The position numbers were made by a program, and so were the translations under genes. The notes beneath the pieces were generated by a model, which had not been told where the DNA came from, searched no databases, and saw only the letters and a program-made list of their open reading frames with translations. This document shows, piece after piece, positions 19,324-28,564 of a DNA stretch of 64,000 nucleotides (positions are counted from its first letter, which is position 1; every line of letters begins with the position of its first letter). Source of the DNA: WLWS01 sp965243105 (lineage in GTDB: Bacteria; Pseudomonadota; Gammaproteobacteria; Eutrophobiales; Eutrophobiaceae); NCBI GenBank assembly GCA_965243105.1, contig CBDEUC010000003.1:1240001-1304000 (forward strand), in the 5' to 3' direction.

Positions 19324-20714
19324 AAACCGTAGGGAACGCGGACCGGTAATTTAACCTGTGCCAGCGGCGGGCGTGACAGGTCCTGCGCATCGAGAATGAC
19401 AAGTTCACTGCTCTTGCTTGTGCCGTCATAAACAAAGGTGACAAGATAACCGTCGTCCTCGGTTCGCGCGTGTTCACGCGGTATAAATACTGGTTCCCCA
19501 CCCTGGCGACCGTTTCCAAACTCAAAAGACCAGGACTGTCCCGATCTCACATCGTGCTTGTAGATTGCGGGGAATGCGGTGCCTTCGACGGCAACAGTGT
19601 AACCATACTGGTAGGGCTTGCTGTTGAGGCCGGGGTGGCAGCGGGGAAATTCCTGGGTTCGATCGTCAATACGCTGCTCGGCAACTGTTTGCGTTTTTGG
19701 ATTCACTGTCCAGCGATCTAGTGTAGGCTGGCTGTCACCAAAGGGGCCGTTGGTGTCGGCATCAAACATCTTGTCATAACGACAAACATCGATAACGACC
19801 TTGCCTTCATCATCTTCGTAGGCGTTAACCGGATGGTAGGCATAGCATTGTGACATGCTGCTCCAGATAATATCTTTTGCATCGCCTCCCCTTGGCATCA
19901 GGCCAATTCTTGCCTCTGAATCGGGATCCCATTTAAAAGGAAATCTCGATCCTGTGGCCAGCATCATAAAACTTAGGGTTACCGGCAGGTCAAAGATCAC
20001 CGCGTAATTTTCTGTCAGGCTCATGTCGTGGATCATGGACATACTGGCGAGGGGTATGTCCGTGCTTGAAGCCAGCGTACCGTCCGCAGCGATCACACGA
20101 TACTTAATATGATCGCGGTAATTCGCCCAGTCATAACTGATGGCGTGGATTTCCCCGGTATCCGGATCCAGCTTGGGATGAGCGCTGAAACCACCCCAAC
20201 CAGAGGTATGACCAAGTGTTTCCAGCTCATAACCCATTTCTGTTGGTGGTGTTCCGGATTCCATGATTGCCCAGGTTTTCCCGGCATGCCCGATAACGCT
20301 GGTATTACAACTACCCTGCAATTTCCTTCCGGCCAGGGATTCTCCCAGGTCTTCAATGATGCGCTCGCTCCTTACCCAGCGATTGCGATACCAGTCGGCA
20401 CGCCCTTCTTCCAGGCGCACACCGTGTAACATCCCGTCACCAATAAACCAGTGGTGCGAGGAAGGGTTCACATCATTCAATGGGTTCGGCCCATTCCTGA
20501 GAAAGCGACCGGTGAGCTCTTCGGGAATATTTCCGATGACTTCCAATTCAGTAAGGGTTGATTCAACATCGACCGGCGCAAAGTTACCAGTGAGGTACAT
20601 TTCTTCGCGGTAAAATTCGAGCGCCTGTTTATCGTCTGACATTCCGCATGCATTTAGTAATGGTAAGGCTGGTACCACGAGCCCGGACTTGAGTATCGTT
20701 CTTCGTGAGGTCAT
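19287..20714 (-). CDS. Tat-exported carotenoid oxygenase (RPE65/CCD family)
   Basis: A 475-residue non-haem iron dioxygenase of the carotenoid cleavage family, expected to split conjugated polyenes or stilbene-like substrates with O2. The N-terminus is a twin-arginine signal (SRRTILKSG) followed by a hydrophobic stretch and LLNAC (Cys23), so it is probably a Tat-exported lipoprotein. All four expected iron-ligand histidines are visible: H179 (SAHPKLDP), H229 (SMIHDMSLT), H294 (YAYHPVNAYE) and H465 (PYGFHGNW). The PYGFHGxW end is typical of the family, which supports the annotated C-terminus even though it overlaps the convergent giant gene by 37 bp. The natural substrate cannot be told from sequence. 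A small membrane-protein gene lies 54 bp upstream on the same strand. Confidence 0.9.
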   Translation of the reverse strand: MTSRRTILKSGLVVPALPLLNACGMSDDKQALEFYREEMYLTGNFAPVDVESTLTELEVIGNIPEELTGRFLRNGPNPLNDVNPSSHHWFIGDGMLHGVRLEEGRADWYRNRWVRSERIIEDLGESLAGRKLQGSCNTSVIGHAGKTWAIMESGTPPTEMGYELETLGHTSGWGGFSAHPKLDPDTGEIHAISYDWANYRDHIKYRVIAADGTLASSTDIPLASMSMIHDMSLTENYAVIFDLPVTLSFMMLATGSRFPFKWDPDSEARIGLMPRGGDAKDIIWSSMSQCYAYHPVNAYEDDEGKVVIDVCRYDKMFDADTNGPFGDSQPTLDRWTVNPKTQTVAEQRIDDRTQEFPRCHPGLNSKPYQYGYTVAVEGTAFPAIYKHDVRSGQSWSFEFGNGRQGGEPVFIPREHARTEDDGYLVTFVYDGTSKSSELVILDAQDLSRPPLAQVKLPVRVPYGFHGNWIADADVA

Positions 20715-20768
20715 CCTGAATAATCCCCGGAAACAATAGATTTAGTAAATATACTGGAATTCCTGAGC

Positions 20769-20948
20769 CTAATCCTCCGCTACCTCGAAATCTCCACGGG
20801 TTCTCAATAAAATGAACACGCCGTTTATAAGGACACAGGCAATACCAATCCCGGCAATTATCGACACGGGCTTTCCCCACTCGGCCACGACTGCACTGAT
20901 GAACATCAGCAGGAACATTGAATTGAAAATCATGACAAGCAATTTCAT
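20769..20948 (-). CDS. Small two-helix membrane protein (59 aa)
   Basis: A 59-residue frame from ATG (20946-20948) to TAG (20769-20771). Two hydrophobic segments are visible: residues about 3-22 (MIFNSMFLLMFISAVVA) and 28-48 (SIIAGIGIACVLINGVFILL). The tail is charged and acidic (RTRGDFEVAED). It ends 54 bp before the carotenoid oxygenase start on the same strand, so the two may be co-transcribed. No family is recognised. The amino-acid pattern (helix, short polar turn, helix, charged tail) is far more protein-like than random, but expression is unproven. Confidence 0.5.
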   Translation of the reverse strand: MKLLVMIFNSMFLLMFISAVVAEWGKPVSIIAGIGIACVLINGVFILLRTRGDFEVAED

Positions 20949-21035
20949 AGGTTTACCCCGAATCTGTTTACAATTGCACTATAATACACAGTTCATGAAC
21001 GAATACCGCCTACTTCTTACAGGGCTAATCAGAAA

Positions 21036-21407
21036 GTGAAAATTACCAGCCTGGAAAACGTCACGGCCCCGCTTGTCACCGAGAGCGGCGAGAAATTGTT
21101 TGAGTTAATCGGTAACGCCGAACATCTTGGCTCATCGAAACAGCTTAGCCTTGCCCGCTCGACGATTTCACCGGGTACGCACTCCGCTGCTCACTTTCAC
21201 AAATCTTCGACTGAAATACTTTACATTCTCAAGGGGTTTGGCCGGCTTGAAGTTGATGGAGAATCTTTTGAGGTAAAGCCCGGAGATGTATGCCTGCTTG
21301 AAGCCGGTGAGGTTCACAGTCTATACAACCTTGCCCAGGACTCGGACCTTGAACTGCTGGCAATCACGGGCCCGGCCTGGCAAGCATCAGATGCTTATTC
21401 CCCGTGA
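21036..21407 (+). CDS. Single-domain cupin protein
   Basis: A 123-residue protein of the cupin-2 type. The first cupin motif is visible at about residues 53-70 (HSAAHFHKSSTEILYILKG) with the two His and the Glu expected to hold a metal. The second motif is PGDVCLLEAGEVHSLYN near residues 88-103. It is probably a small metal-binding enzyme or sensor; the substrate is unknown. The start is GTG at 21036, chosen because it precedes the whole beta-barrel; no strong ribosome-binding site is seen. A second cupin-like gene follows 36 bp downstream, so the two may form a unit. Confidence 0.75.
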   Translation: MKITSLENVTAPLVTESGEKLFELIGNAEHLGSSKQLSLARSTISPGTHSAAHFHKSSTEILYILKGFGRLEVDGESFEVKPGDVCLLEAGEVHSLYNLAQDSDLELLAITGPAWQASDAYSP

Positions 21408-21443
21408 TACAATTAACCCGCAGCCGCTGCTGGATAATTAAAA

Positions 21444-21911
21444 TTGTTTTTTAAACTCCCCAACGGCAACGAAGTTCGAATCCTGACGGCGGGTACGTCT
21501 ACCGATCAGCGCTTAACGGTAATCGACTACGTGGATTATACGCGCGGCAATCCGCCACCCTTTACCCGGCACGACTTTATTGAAGTGTTTACCGTGGTAT
21601 CCGGCACACTGGCCTTTCAATATGATGGAGAAGAAGCGTTTTCAGTTTCAGCCGGTAAAGCAGAAACCGTGGCAAGCGGTCGCTCGCACACATTCTGGAA
21701 TCCGCAGAATACACCACTACGTATCCTGCTGGCCTGCACACCCGCTGGTCTCGACAGCTTTTTCATGGATATACATACCGAGATAACGCGCCTGCAGGAT
21801 GAAAAGCTCGAGGAAAGTGCGCTTACACAGCGGATCGATCAGCTTAGAAGCAGGCACGGCATTGAAGTCACCAATCCGCCACCTGATATTAGCGGTGTAG
21901 AATTCCAGTGA
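21444..21911 (+). CDS. Cupin-fold protein
   Basis: A 155-residue protein with a cupin core: TRHDFIEVFTVVSGTLAFQYDGEEAF (first half, about residues 41-67) and SAGKAETVASGRSHTFWNP (second half). The first motif has a single clear His and Glu, so metal binding may be altered compared with the preceding cupin. The C-terminal 50 residues are helical and charged. The start is TTG at 21444, the first usable codon in the frame; this start is uncertain. It lies directly behind the upstream cupin and converges on the SulP gene. Confidence 0.65.
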   Translation: MFFKLPNGNEVRILTAGTSTDQRLTVIDYVDYTRGNPPPFTRHDFIEVFTVVSGTLAFQYDGEEAFSVSAGKAETVASGRSHTFWNPQNTPLRILLACTPAGLDSFFMDIHTEITRLQDEKLEESALTQRIDQLRSRHGIEVTNPPPDISGVEFQ

Positions 21912-21917
21912 AGAGTC

Positions 21918-24128
21918 CTAGCCTGCGTCTACGACAAGACGCCGGTTCATAAAATCAACGCGCTCAGCGAGCACTGTCGCAATCATTTCATGCAGTACCA
22001 GGCGCAGGCTTGCGTCCTCCTCAGCCAGCCTTGCACGGGATTGCAAATCCAGGTGATAAACCACGGCGGCAGTCTCGGCTTTCACTGTCGCAGTTCTCCT
22101 GCGATCTCCAAGGTAGGCTGATAGCTCACCAATCAGGGCACCCGGGTTAAATTTGCGCACTCTTCTCGACAGGCCATTTTCATCTTCGATATACGCAGCC
22201 ATTGAACCCTGTTCAACGATGTAAAAGCCATCATCTTCAACGCCTTGCCGAAACAGGGTTTCTCCGTTACTGCAATCAACCTTCTTCAAAACGGAAAGCA
22301 TTAATTCTATTTTCTCTTCTTCTTTCAAAAGACCGGAAAGAATCGTCCTGATATTCAGATCGGCCGCCACAAAACTGTTATCGCGCAGCAACAAGTCTTC
22401 AAGGTACTCCAGTGAAAGATCATTATTGCTGAAAAGCAGTGGCTCATCGTTATCCAGGCTCACCGCTTCAAGCGAAACCAGCTTTCCGGATAGTTCGTCG
22501 GATATTCCCGAGTAAAGGAGCAGAACATCATTTGCCTCGCAAACTGACTTGACCTGTACAAATGTATTTAGCGCAGAAATATCAACGCCGGTGACGCGGC
22601 CAAGATCCATCAGGATTGCCCGCGGACTACTCTCGCCCTGTAATTCTGATTGAACAATGCGCTCCAGGATTGCATTTGCCGAGCCAAAGAAAAGAAAACC
22701 GCGTAAGCCGTAAATAACAATACTGTCACCGTGCCTGGAAAGTATTTCATTGGCCTGGTTTGATCTTTCCACAGTACTTCGCACGAGGTTAAGTGTTCGC
22801 CTGGACTCAAGCGCGCTTATCCTGCTGTAGCGAATAACAAACAGCAGCACCGTCAACACGACACCAACCAGGATGCCCTGAATAAAGCCAACCAGTATCA
22901 CGACACCGAGAATCATCCATATGATCAAGTAGTCGCTGAAATTGAAGCCACGGGCATTTCGAATTGCCCAGTCATACAGTGTTTGAAACGCAAAAAGAAA
23001 AACCAGGATGCTGACTACAATCTTCGGCAGGTAACTGATAATTGCACCACCGAGCAGGATAACCAGGATCCCCACCCCGCCGGAGGTTAACTGAAGCCAG
23101 CGGGTGCTGGCTCCAAATTCCCTGTACATGCCACTTGCAACCACGTCCGTATAGCTGGGAGGTGCGCAGCACAGCGCGGAAAGCATGTTTGTCACACCAA
23201 CATTCTGAAATTCTTCAGCAATGGATAGCTCTTCCCTGCTTTGCGCTTTCAGGGCGGTAATTGTCATTGATGCGTATAACACGGTGAGGAAGACGATTGT
23301 CAGCATCTGTGGAATTACGCTTGTTATGAACGACCAGTCGATATCACTGGCTGACAGCATGCCCAGCAGTGACAGGACACCGCCTTCGGGCTCCGTGACA
23401 TTGAACAACCAGCCACGCGCGACCTGGTCGTCGTGGCTGAGCCCGAAATACCAGGCGAAAAAATAGTACACCGCCGCTACGAGGATTATCGCCGCCGGCA
23501 TGAGCCAAAACTTGTCGATAGTGTTGATACACCAGGTCAGTATTGCTCCGGCAACGATTGCCAGGCCAAGATGTAACGCAGGATCAATCGTATCAAGGTG
23601 TCCCAGCATGCCCGCTGAGATAGTCATATCTGCTGCGACTTCAAAACCGGCTTCGATAAGTAACCACCCAACACTGGTCATGAAGCCGCAGATCACCGGA
23701 AATGGCAGAAGTTCCAGCAGGCGGGAAAGTCGATAGCGTCCTACGAGATAGCAGCTCAGGGCAAAACCAAGCGAGGTCAGCGCCATGATACAGAGAATCG
23801 TAGCCAGCCCGCGCGGACCAGCTGCCTCCTCACCCATGTAGGCAACCATGATGACGGCGATTGCGCCGATGATAACCACGGCCTGGTCATCAAGGTTGGC
23901 AATGTGCACGGGCTCCCTGCTGACCAGGGTAATGGTCATGCTGACAAGCACCCATCCAAGCAGGCAAATGAGAATTCCCACCGGAAGAAAAACGGTAAGG
24001 ACACCGGAAAAAATGATGGAGGCAAACACGTAGCACCAGAGAGACATATCCAGCCCGTCAGTAACACCAAGCACAATGTCTGTTACCAGGTGTTTCGAGC
24101 GATATCCCTTTCTCTGTAGAGTGACCAT
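21918..24128 (-). CDS. SulP-type anion transporter with STAS and cNMP-binding domains
   Basis: A 736-residue membrane protein in three parts. Residues about 25-430 are a SulP/SLC26-type permease with many hydrophobic segments, including FGASTRWLQLTSGGVGILVILLGG-like helices. Residues about 465-570 form a STAS domain (IVIYGLRGFLFFGSANAIL then AILMDLGRVTGVDISAL). Residues about 610-725 are a cyclic-nucleotide-binding fold (GETLFRQGVEDDGFYIVEQG, then GALIGELSAYLGDRRRTATV with the phosphate-binding-cassette pattern). SulP proteins carry sulfate, bicarbonate or other anions. The added CNB domain suggests control by a small ligand; this three-part design is known in bacteria. A GGAAGGAA sequence upstream of the ATG could serve as ribosome-binding site. 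Substrate unknown. Confidence 0.85.
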   Translation of the reverse strand: MVTLQRKGYRSKHLVTDIVLGVTDGLDMSLWCYVFASIIFSGVLTVFLPVGILICLLGWVLVSMTITLVSREPVHIANLDDQAVVIIGAIAVIMVAYMGEEAAGPRGLATILCIMALTSLGFALSCYLVGRYRLSRLLELLPFPVICGFMTSVGWLLIEAGFEVAADMTISAGMLGHLDTIDPALHLGLAIVAGAILTWCINTIDKFWLMPAAIILVAAVYYFFAWYFGLSHDDQVARGWLFNVTEPEGGVLSLLGMLSASDIDWSFITSVIPQMLTIVFLTVLYASMTITALKAQSREELSIAEEFQNVGVTNMLSALCCAPPSYTDVVASGMYREFGASTRWLQLTSGGVGILVILLGGAIISYLPKIVVSILVFLFAFQTLYDWAIRNARGFNFSDYLIIWMILGVVILVGFIQGILVGVVLTVLLFVIRYSRISALESRRTLNLVRSTVERSNQANEILSRHGDSIVIYGLRGFLFFGSANAILERIVQSELQGESSPRAILMDLGRVTGVDISALNTFVQVKSVCEANDVLLLYSGISDELSGKLVSLEAVSLDNDEPLLFSNNDLSLEYLEDLLLRDNSFVAADLNIRTILSGLLKEEEKIELMLSVLKKVDCSNGETLFRQGVEDDGFYIVEQGSMAAYIEDENGLSRRVRKFNPGALIGELSAYLGDRRRTATVKAETAAVVYHLDLQSRARLAEEDASLRLVLHEMIATVLAERVDFMNRRLVVDAG

Positions 24129-24271
24129 CTTAGTTATTGTTGTTCCTTCCAGCTAAAAACAGCGAATGAAAATCCGCAGTGGCTCAATCCAGCCACGAGG
24201 ATATAAGCTTCAGAACAAAACTACTAGCTGATGATGCGATGGTCTTTCGGGAAGTAAAGCCAGACCCGTAT

Positions 24272-25090
24272 TCAATGCGGGTCGTGGACTACGGCTTTTT
24301 CATATATATGCCATGTTGTATGGCCAAGGACAGGCAGGACAACGAGTAAGCCGAGAAACAGCGGCAAAAAGGAAATCATCACGGCAAGGGTCACAAGAAT
24401 ACCCCATGACAGCATGACAAGCGGGCTTTTCAGCACGGCATTTACGCTGGTGATCATGCCGGTGATGAAATCTACATCGCGGTCAAGGATCAGCGGAATG
24501 GAGACGACCGTAAGCGAGAACAGCACAAGCGCAAAGCAGGCGCCGACAATATGGCCAACGCCAATAAAAAGCCAGCCTTCCGGTGTAGTTGCGATAATTT
24601 CAAAAAAGGAAGCAAAGCTCGGGAATGACATGCGCCCGAGAAACAGGGCAAGTAGTAACCTGACCTGGTAAATCCATACCCAGAAAATAAACAGCATGAC
24701 AAAGGCCATGTAGGGAAGCTGCCTGTTAGCCTGGTTAGTGATAACCGTGAGCACTTCATTCCAGGGCAGGGGCATACCCGCGGCCAGTCGACGACTGACA
24801 TCGTAAAGCCCGACGGCGACGAAGGGACCAATGAGGGGAAAGCCCACCATCACCGGGTAGATCATCCAGCCCCTTTCAAACACGATGAAAGACTGGAATA
24901 TGAGAATCCCGCCAAGGGCGTAAATGCCACCGAAGAAAAGACCGAACAATGGCGCTCGTCGAAAATCCGCCATACCCATCATCAGGCAGGCCTGCAGGTC
25001 GGAAAATTCGAGCCGCCTGACTTGCGGTATGCCGTAGGCCACCTCTTCCGGGGCTACCTTACCCTGCTCGTCTAACTTGTTTTCAGTCAC
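24272..25090 (-). CDS. DUF2189 family integral membrane protein
   Basis: A 272-residue inner-membrane protein with about six hydrophobic helices. The conserved opening PQVRRLEFSDLQACLMMGMADFRRAP and the later FPLIGPFVAVGLYDVSRRL segment match the DUF2189 family, which has no assigned function and is often near respiratory genes. The start is GTG at 25088-25090 with GGAG a few bases upstream. The gap to the SulP gene downstream is 143 bp and includes a small inverted repeat, so co-transcription is uncertain. It is divergent from the OmpA lipoprotein gene. Confidence 0.8.
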   Translation of the reverse strand: MTENKLDEQGKVAPEEVAYGIPQVRRLEFSDLQACLMMGMADFRRAPLFGLFFGGIYALGGILIFQSFIVFERGWMIYPVMVGFPLIGPFVAVGLYDVSRRLAAGMPLPWNEVLTVITNQANRQLPYMAFVMLFIFWVWIYQVRLLLALFLGRMSFPSFASFFEIIATTPEGWLFIGVGHIVGACFALVLFSLTVVSIPLILDRDVDFITGMITSVNAVLKSPLVMLSWGILVTLAVMISFLPLFLGLLVVLPVLGHTTWHIYEKAVVHDPH

Positions 25091-25292
25091 CCTGCCGTCT
25101 CCTGTTTACCCTGAATGATGGCATTTCTGCCGTTTTTTCAAGCGGTGATGCCTACTTCTTATATGGGTCCGGTCATGGCTGCGTTGATCAAAATCAAAAA
25201 CATCACATTTTTGACAATTTTAACTGTTCCAGCGCCTTTTCCTTGATATTATTGGGCGGTTCTTCAAATCAAAATAACAAGGGACTAGAAAA

Positions 25293-25997
25293 ATGAAACT
25301 GATTCGAATTCTCCTGATTTTAATGCCCATGCTCCTGGCCGGTTGTGCCAGCACGGGTAAAAATCCCAGCCAATGGGCCTGCGCAGCTGCTGGCGCGCTG
25401 ATTGGTGGTGCCGGGGCTGCCGTTGCCGACGGTGACGAGGAAGCCGGCCTTGCCAGTGCTGCCGTGGGAGCGGCACTTGGCTACATCGCCTGTAATCGCG
25501 GTGAAGAAAAAATGGCGCCCAAACCGGAACCTGCACCGGCTCCAGCACCGGCTCCAAAACCTGATCCGGATACCGATGGCGATGGCGTGCTTGACCGCAA
25601 CGACCGCTGCCCGGGTACAGCCAGGGGCACACCCGTCGATTCCAACGGCTGCCCGGAAATTCCGAGCCTCAAGGGCGTTCACTTTGATAATGACAGGTCA
25701 GAGATAACCCCTGCAGGTGCCAAGATCCTGAGCCAGGCAGTTTCAGTACTACGCAGTAACCCGCACGTGGGTATCACGATCGTAGGGCACACTGACAGCC
25801 GTGGCTCCGATGACTACAACCAGGGCCTGTCCGAACGACGCGCCGAGTCTGTGCGTGGCTTTCTCGCAGAACGCGGTATCAGCAATGACAGGATGCGCAC
25901 CGAAGGTCGCGGCGAGTCTTCACCCATTGCCAGCAATGATACAAGTGAAGGGCGGGCAGAAAACCGGCGCGTGGAAATTACAGCGTTTCAGCTTTAA
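25293..25997 (+). CDS. OmpA-like peptidoglycan-associated lipoprotein
   Basis: A 234-residue lipoprotein. Signal peptide with lipobox LAGC (Cys18); a glycine-zipper segment at about residues 34-68; a Pro/Ala/Lys linker; a thrombospondin type-3-like calcium motif (DTDGDGVLDRNDRCPGT) near residue 92; then an OmpA C-terminal domain (about 125-234) with the peptidoglycan-binding signature TIVGHTDSRGSDDYNQGLSERRA and the closing GRAENRRVEI. It should tie the outer membrane to the cell wall. AAGGGA precedes the ATG. A strong terminator follows directly, so it is probably a single-gene transcript. Confidence 0.9.
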   Translation: MKLIRILLILMPMLLAGCASTGKNPSQWACAAAGALIGGAGAAVADGDEEAGLASAAVGAALGYIACNRGEEKMAPKPEPAPAPAPAPKPDPDTDGDGVLDRNDRCPGTARGTPVDSNGCPEIPSLKGVHFDNDRSEITPAGAKILSQAVSVLRSNPHVGITIVGHTDSRGSDDYNQGLSERRAESVRGFLAERGISNDRMRTEGRGESSPIASNDTSEGRAENRRVEITAFQL

Positions 25998-26020
25998 TTT
26001 TATCCACCAGCATGAAAATT

Positions 26021-26055
26021 AAAAACGGCGCCTTCAAGAGGCGCCGTTTTTTTTT
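26021..26055 (+). terminator. Strong rho-independent terminator after the OmpA lipoprotein gene
   Basis: A 12-bp stem (AAAAACGGCGCC / GGCGCCGTTTTT) with a 7-nt loop TTCAAGA, continuing into a T-run. It lies 24 bp after the OmpA lipoprotein stop. Confidence 0.92.
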
Positions 26056-26149
26056 GTCCGCTGGTAAAATTTCCTGCAGGATAAGCACACCTTTTAGTCC
26101 GGCAACACAGTAAAAATTTAGAGTGGCAGTACTAAAAAGTAAAACTACT

Positions 26150-26186
26150 TTTGTTGAACAAACGGGGCACGCTTTAAGTCTATAAT
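26150..26186 (+). promoter_or_regulatory. cydA promoter with palindrome at the -35 position
   Basis: A perfect -10 hexamer TATAAT (26181-26186) lies only 10 bp before the cydA ATG. A 13-bp palindrome TTTGTT-G-AACAAA (26150-26162) sits where the -35 box would be. No good TTGACA-like -35 exists at 17 bp, so activation or repression by a dimeric regulator at the palindrome is plausible. The short distance implies a leaderless or near-leaderless mRNA. Confidence 0.45.
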
Positions 26187-26196
26187 TACAGCTATT

Positions 26197-27564
26197 ATGT
26201 TTGACTTTGATCCATTGCTGTTAGCCCGAATTCAGTTTGCCCTGAATATAAGCTTTCATATTCTTTTTCCGGTCATCACGATTGGTCTTGCCTGGCTATT
26301 GTTATTTTTTCGCGTTCGCTTTACGCAGTCCGGCGACCAGGCCTGGGAATTTGCCTATTACTTCTGGGTGAAGATCTTTGCCCTCACCTTTGCTCTCGGT
26401 GTGGTATCAGGCATTACCATGTCATTTCAATTTGGTACTAACTGGCCCGGCTTTATTGAAAAAACCGGCAACGTGGCCGGTCCCCTGCTGGGTTATGAAG
26501 TGCTGACTGCATTTTTCCTGGAAGCGACTTTCCTGGGTGTAATGTTGTTCGGTAAGGACAGGGTTTCCAACCGCATGCACCTGCTCGCGTCTGCCATGGT
26601 GGCCTTTGGCACTTCCCTGTCGGCGTTCTGGATACTGAGTCTCAATTCCTGGATGCAGACACCGCAGGGTTACGAGATCATTGATGGCGTCTTTCACGTT
26701 ACAAGCTGGATGGAGGTAATTTTCAATCCCTCTTTCCCTTATCGCCTCGCGCACATGCTACTTGCCTGCCTGATCACCGCCGCGTTTCTTGTCACCGGCA
26801 TTTCATCCTGGCGCATGGTTCAGAAAGTTGATGGTCCTGCCACTATCAAGGTATTTAGAACGGGTGTTTTCCTGGCCATGATACTGACACCACTGCAGCT
26901 GTTCGTGGGTGATTTGCACGGCCTCAACACCTTTGAACATCAGCCCGCCAAGGTGGCTGCTATTGAAGGTGTCTGGGAAACGGAAAAAGGTGCACCCCTG
27001 TTACTTTTTGCCTGGCCCAACGAAGATACCCGCAGCAATGATTTCGCCGTGGGCATACCACGAATGGCCAGCCTCATACTCACCCACGAATGGGATGGTG
27101 AAATCCGCGGCCTGGATGAATTTGAAAACGCACACCCCCCGGTCCCAATCGTTTTCTGGTCTTTTCGTGTCATGGTTGGCACCGGCATGCTGATGATCCT
27201 TTGTTCATGGTGGGCGGGTATCACCCTGCTACGGAAAAAGGAACCATCAAAAAACCTCTTGCTGGTACTTTCAGCCATGACGTTTTCCGGCTGGGTGGCG
27301 ACACTCGCGGGATGGTACGTGACGGAAGTTGGGCGCCAGCCCTGGATAGTTTATGGAGAACTGGGCGTGGCAGATGTTGTCGCTCCCCACGGTCCCTCAA
27401 CGGTTTTCCTGACCCTGGTCAGTTATGCCCTGCTCTATGGTTTTCTACTGGTGGCCTATATCGCCACCCTGCGTTACCTCTCTACCAAGCCAGCCGCGCA
27501 ACTGAAAATGCCTGAACCACCGGGGGCAGCAGGCGGGGTCGCCACGGCAGCGGAAACGGGCTGA
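26197..27564 (+). CDS. cydA: Cytochrome bd-type quinol oxidase subunit I
   Basis: A 455-residue polytopic protein, shorter than the roughly 520 residues of E. coli CydA and close to the cyanide-insensitive CioA type with a short Q-loop. Conserved blocks are seen: SFHILFPVITIG with the haem-ligand His21, MSFQFGTNWPGF, GYEVLTAFFLEATFLG, and GWYVTEVGRQPWIVYGEL. It oxidises quinol and reduces O2 to water in the inner membrane together with subunit II. The stop codon overlaps the cydB start (TGATG). No ribosome-binding site is evident; see the promoter entry for a possible leaderless start. Confidence 0.93.
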   Translation: MFDFDPLLLARIQFALNISFHILFPVITIGLAWLLLFFRVRFTQSGDQAWEFAYYFWVKIFALTFALGVVSGITMSFQFGTNWPGFIEKTGNVAGPLLGYEVLTAFFLEATFLGVMLFGKDRVSNRMHLLASAMVAFGTSLSAFWILSLNSWMQTPQGYEIIDGVFHVTSWMEVIFNPSFPYRLAHMLLACLITAAFLVTGISSWRMVQKVDGPATIKVFRTGVFLAMILTPLQLFVGDLHGLNTFEHQPAKVAAIEGVWETEKGAPLLLFAWPNEDTRSNDFAVGIPRMASLILTHEWDGEIRGLDEFENAHPPVPIVFWSFRVMVGTGMLMILCSWWAGITLLRKKEPSKNLLLVLSAMTFSGWVATLAGWYVTEVGRQPWIVYGELGVADVVAPHGPSTVFLTLVSYALLYGFLLVAYIATLRYLSTKPAAQLKMPEPPGAAGGVATAAETG

Positions 27565-28559
27565 TGGAAACCGCCCTGCCAATTATTTTCATGGGAGTGC
27601 TGGGGCTTGCCCTGTTTATCTATGTCATTCTCGATGGCTATGATCTCGGTATAGGCATTCTCCTGCCGCTTGCCAACGAATCAGAAAAGGACACCATGAT
27701 CGCATCCATTGGTCCTTTTTGGGATGCAAACGAAACCTGGCTTGTGCTGGGTGTCGGCGTACTCCTGATCGCATTTCCACGTGCACATGGCATGGTACTG
27801 ACTCACCTTTATATTCCCGTTACCATCATGCTGATTGGTTTGATCCTGCGAGGTGTTGCTTTTGATTTCAGGGTCAAGGCCGGCGACAAGCACAGGAGCA
27901 TGTGGAACAAGTGTTTTTTCGCAGGTTCTTTTGTAGCCTCGGTAGCACAGGGCTGGATGCTCGGCAGTTATGTCACTGGTCTTCAAACCAATACGACCAG
28001 CACCCTGTTTGCAGTGCTGGTTGCCCTGTCAATGCCTGCACTGTACATCGTACTGGCTTCAGGCTGGTTGTTGATCAAGGCGGAAGGAGAACTGTTTTCA
28101 AAGGCCATGAAATGGGGTCGACGTGCCATGCCGCTCATGGGACTGGCACTGGTATTGATTTCCATCGCCACACCGCTTGTGAGTGAATCAATAGCGGCAA
28201 AGTGGTTTACCCTGCCAAACAGTATCGGTCTTGCCCCTATACCGCTGGCTACCGCGGCAGCATTCCTGGTTGTTTACTGGGTGTTAAGCCACGAAGAGTT
28301 TGCCCGCGAAGGATACGCATGGCTGGTTATGGCAGGTACAGTACTGATTTGCATCATGGCAACCATGGGACTGGCCTACTCTATCTTTCCCTATGTCGTG
28401 CTTGACCGGCTGACCATCTGGGAAGCCGCAGCCGCGACAAAATCACTGGTGTTTGTATTTTACGGTGTAGCGGTTGCTGTACCCGCGATACTAATTTACA
28501 CGGTCTTCGTGTACCGCGTGTTCAGGGGCAAGGCAACAGAATTGAGTTACGGCGAGTAA
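27564..28559 (+). CDS. cydB: Cytochrome bd-type quinol oxidase subunit II
   Basis: A 331-residue polytopic partner of CydA. The opening (FIYVILDGYDLGIGILLPL) and GPFWDANETWLVLGVGVLLIAFP are typical of CydB/CioB. Its start overlaps the cydA stop by one base (TGATG), so the two are translationally coupled. No cydX-like small gene and no cydCD genes are seen next to it. The gene ends 5 bp before the convergent selenoprotein gene on the minus strand. Confidence 0.93.
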   Translation: METALPIIFMGVLGLALFIYVILDGYDLGIGILLPLANESEKDTMIASIGPFWDANETWLVLGVGVLLIAFPRAHGMVLTHLYIPVTIMLIGLILRGVAFDFRVKAGDKHRSMWNKCFFAGSFVASVAQGWMLGSYVTGLQTNTTSTLFAVLVALSMPALYIVLASGWLLIKAEGELFSKAMKWGRRAMPLMGLALVLISIATPLVSESIAAKWFTLPNSIGLAPIPLATAAAFLVVYWVLSHEEFAREGYAWLVMAGTVLICIMATMGLAYSIFPYVVLDRLTIWEAAAATKSLVFVFYGVAVAVPAILIYTVFVYRVFRGKATELSYGE

Positions 28560-28564
28560 GAAAG

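Noticed and set aside
24179..24196. GTGGCT / AGCCAC inverted repeat as terminator of the DUF2189 gene
   Set aside because: The stem is only 6 bp and has no T-run on either strand.
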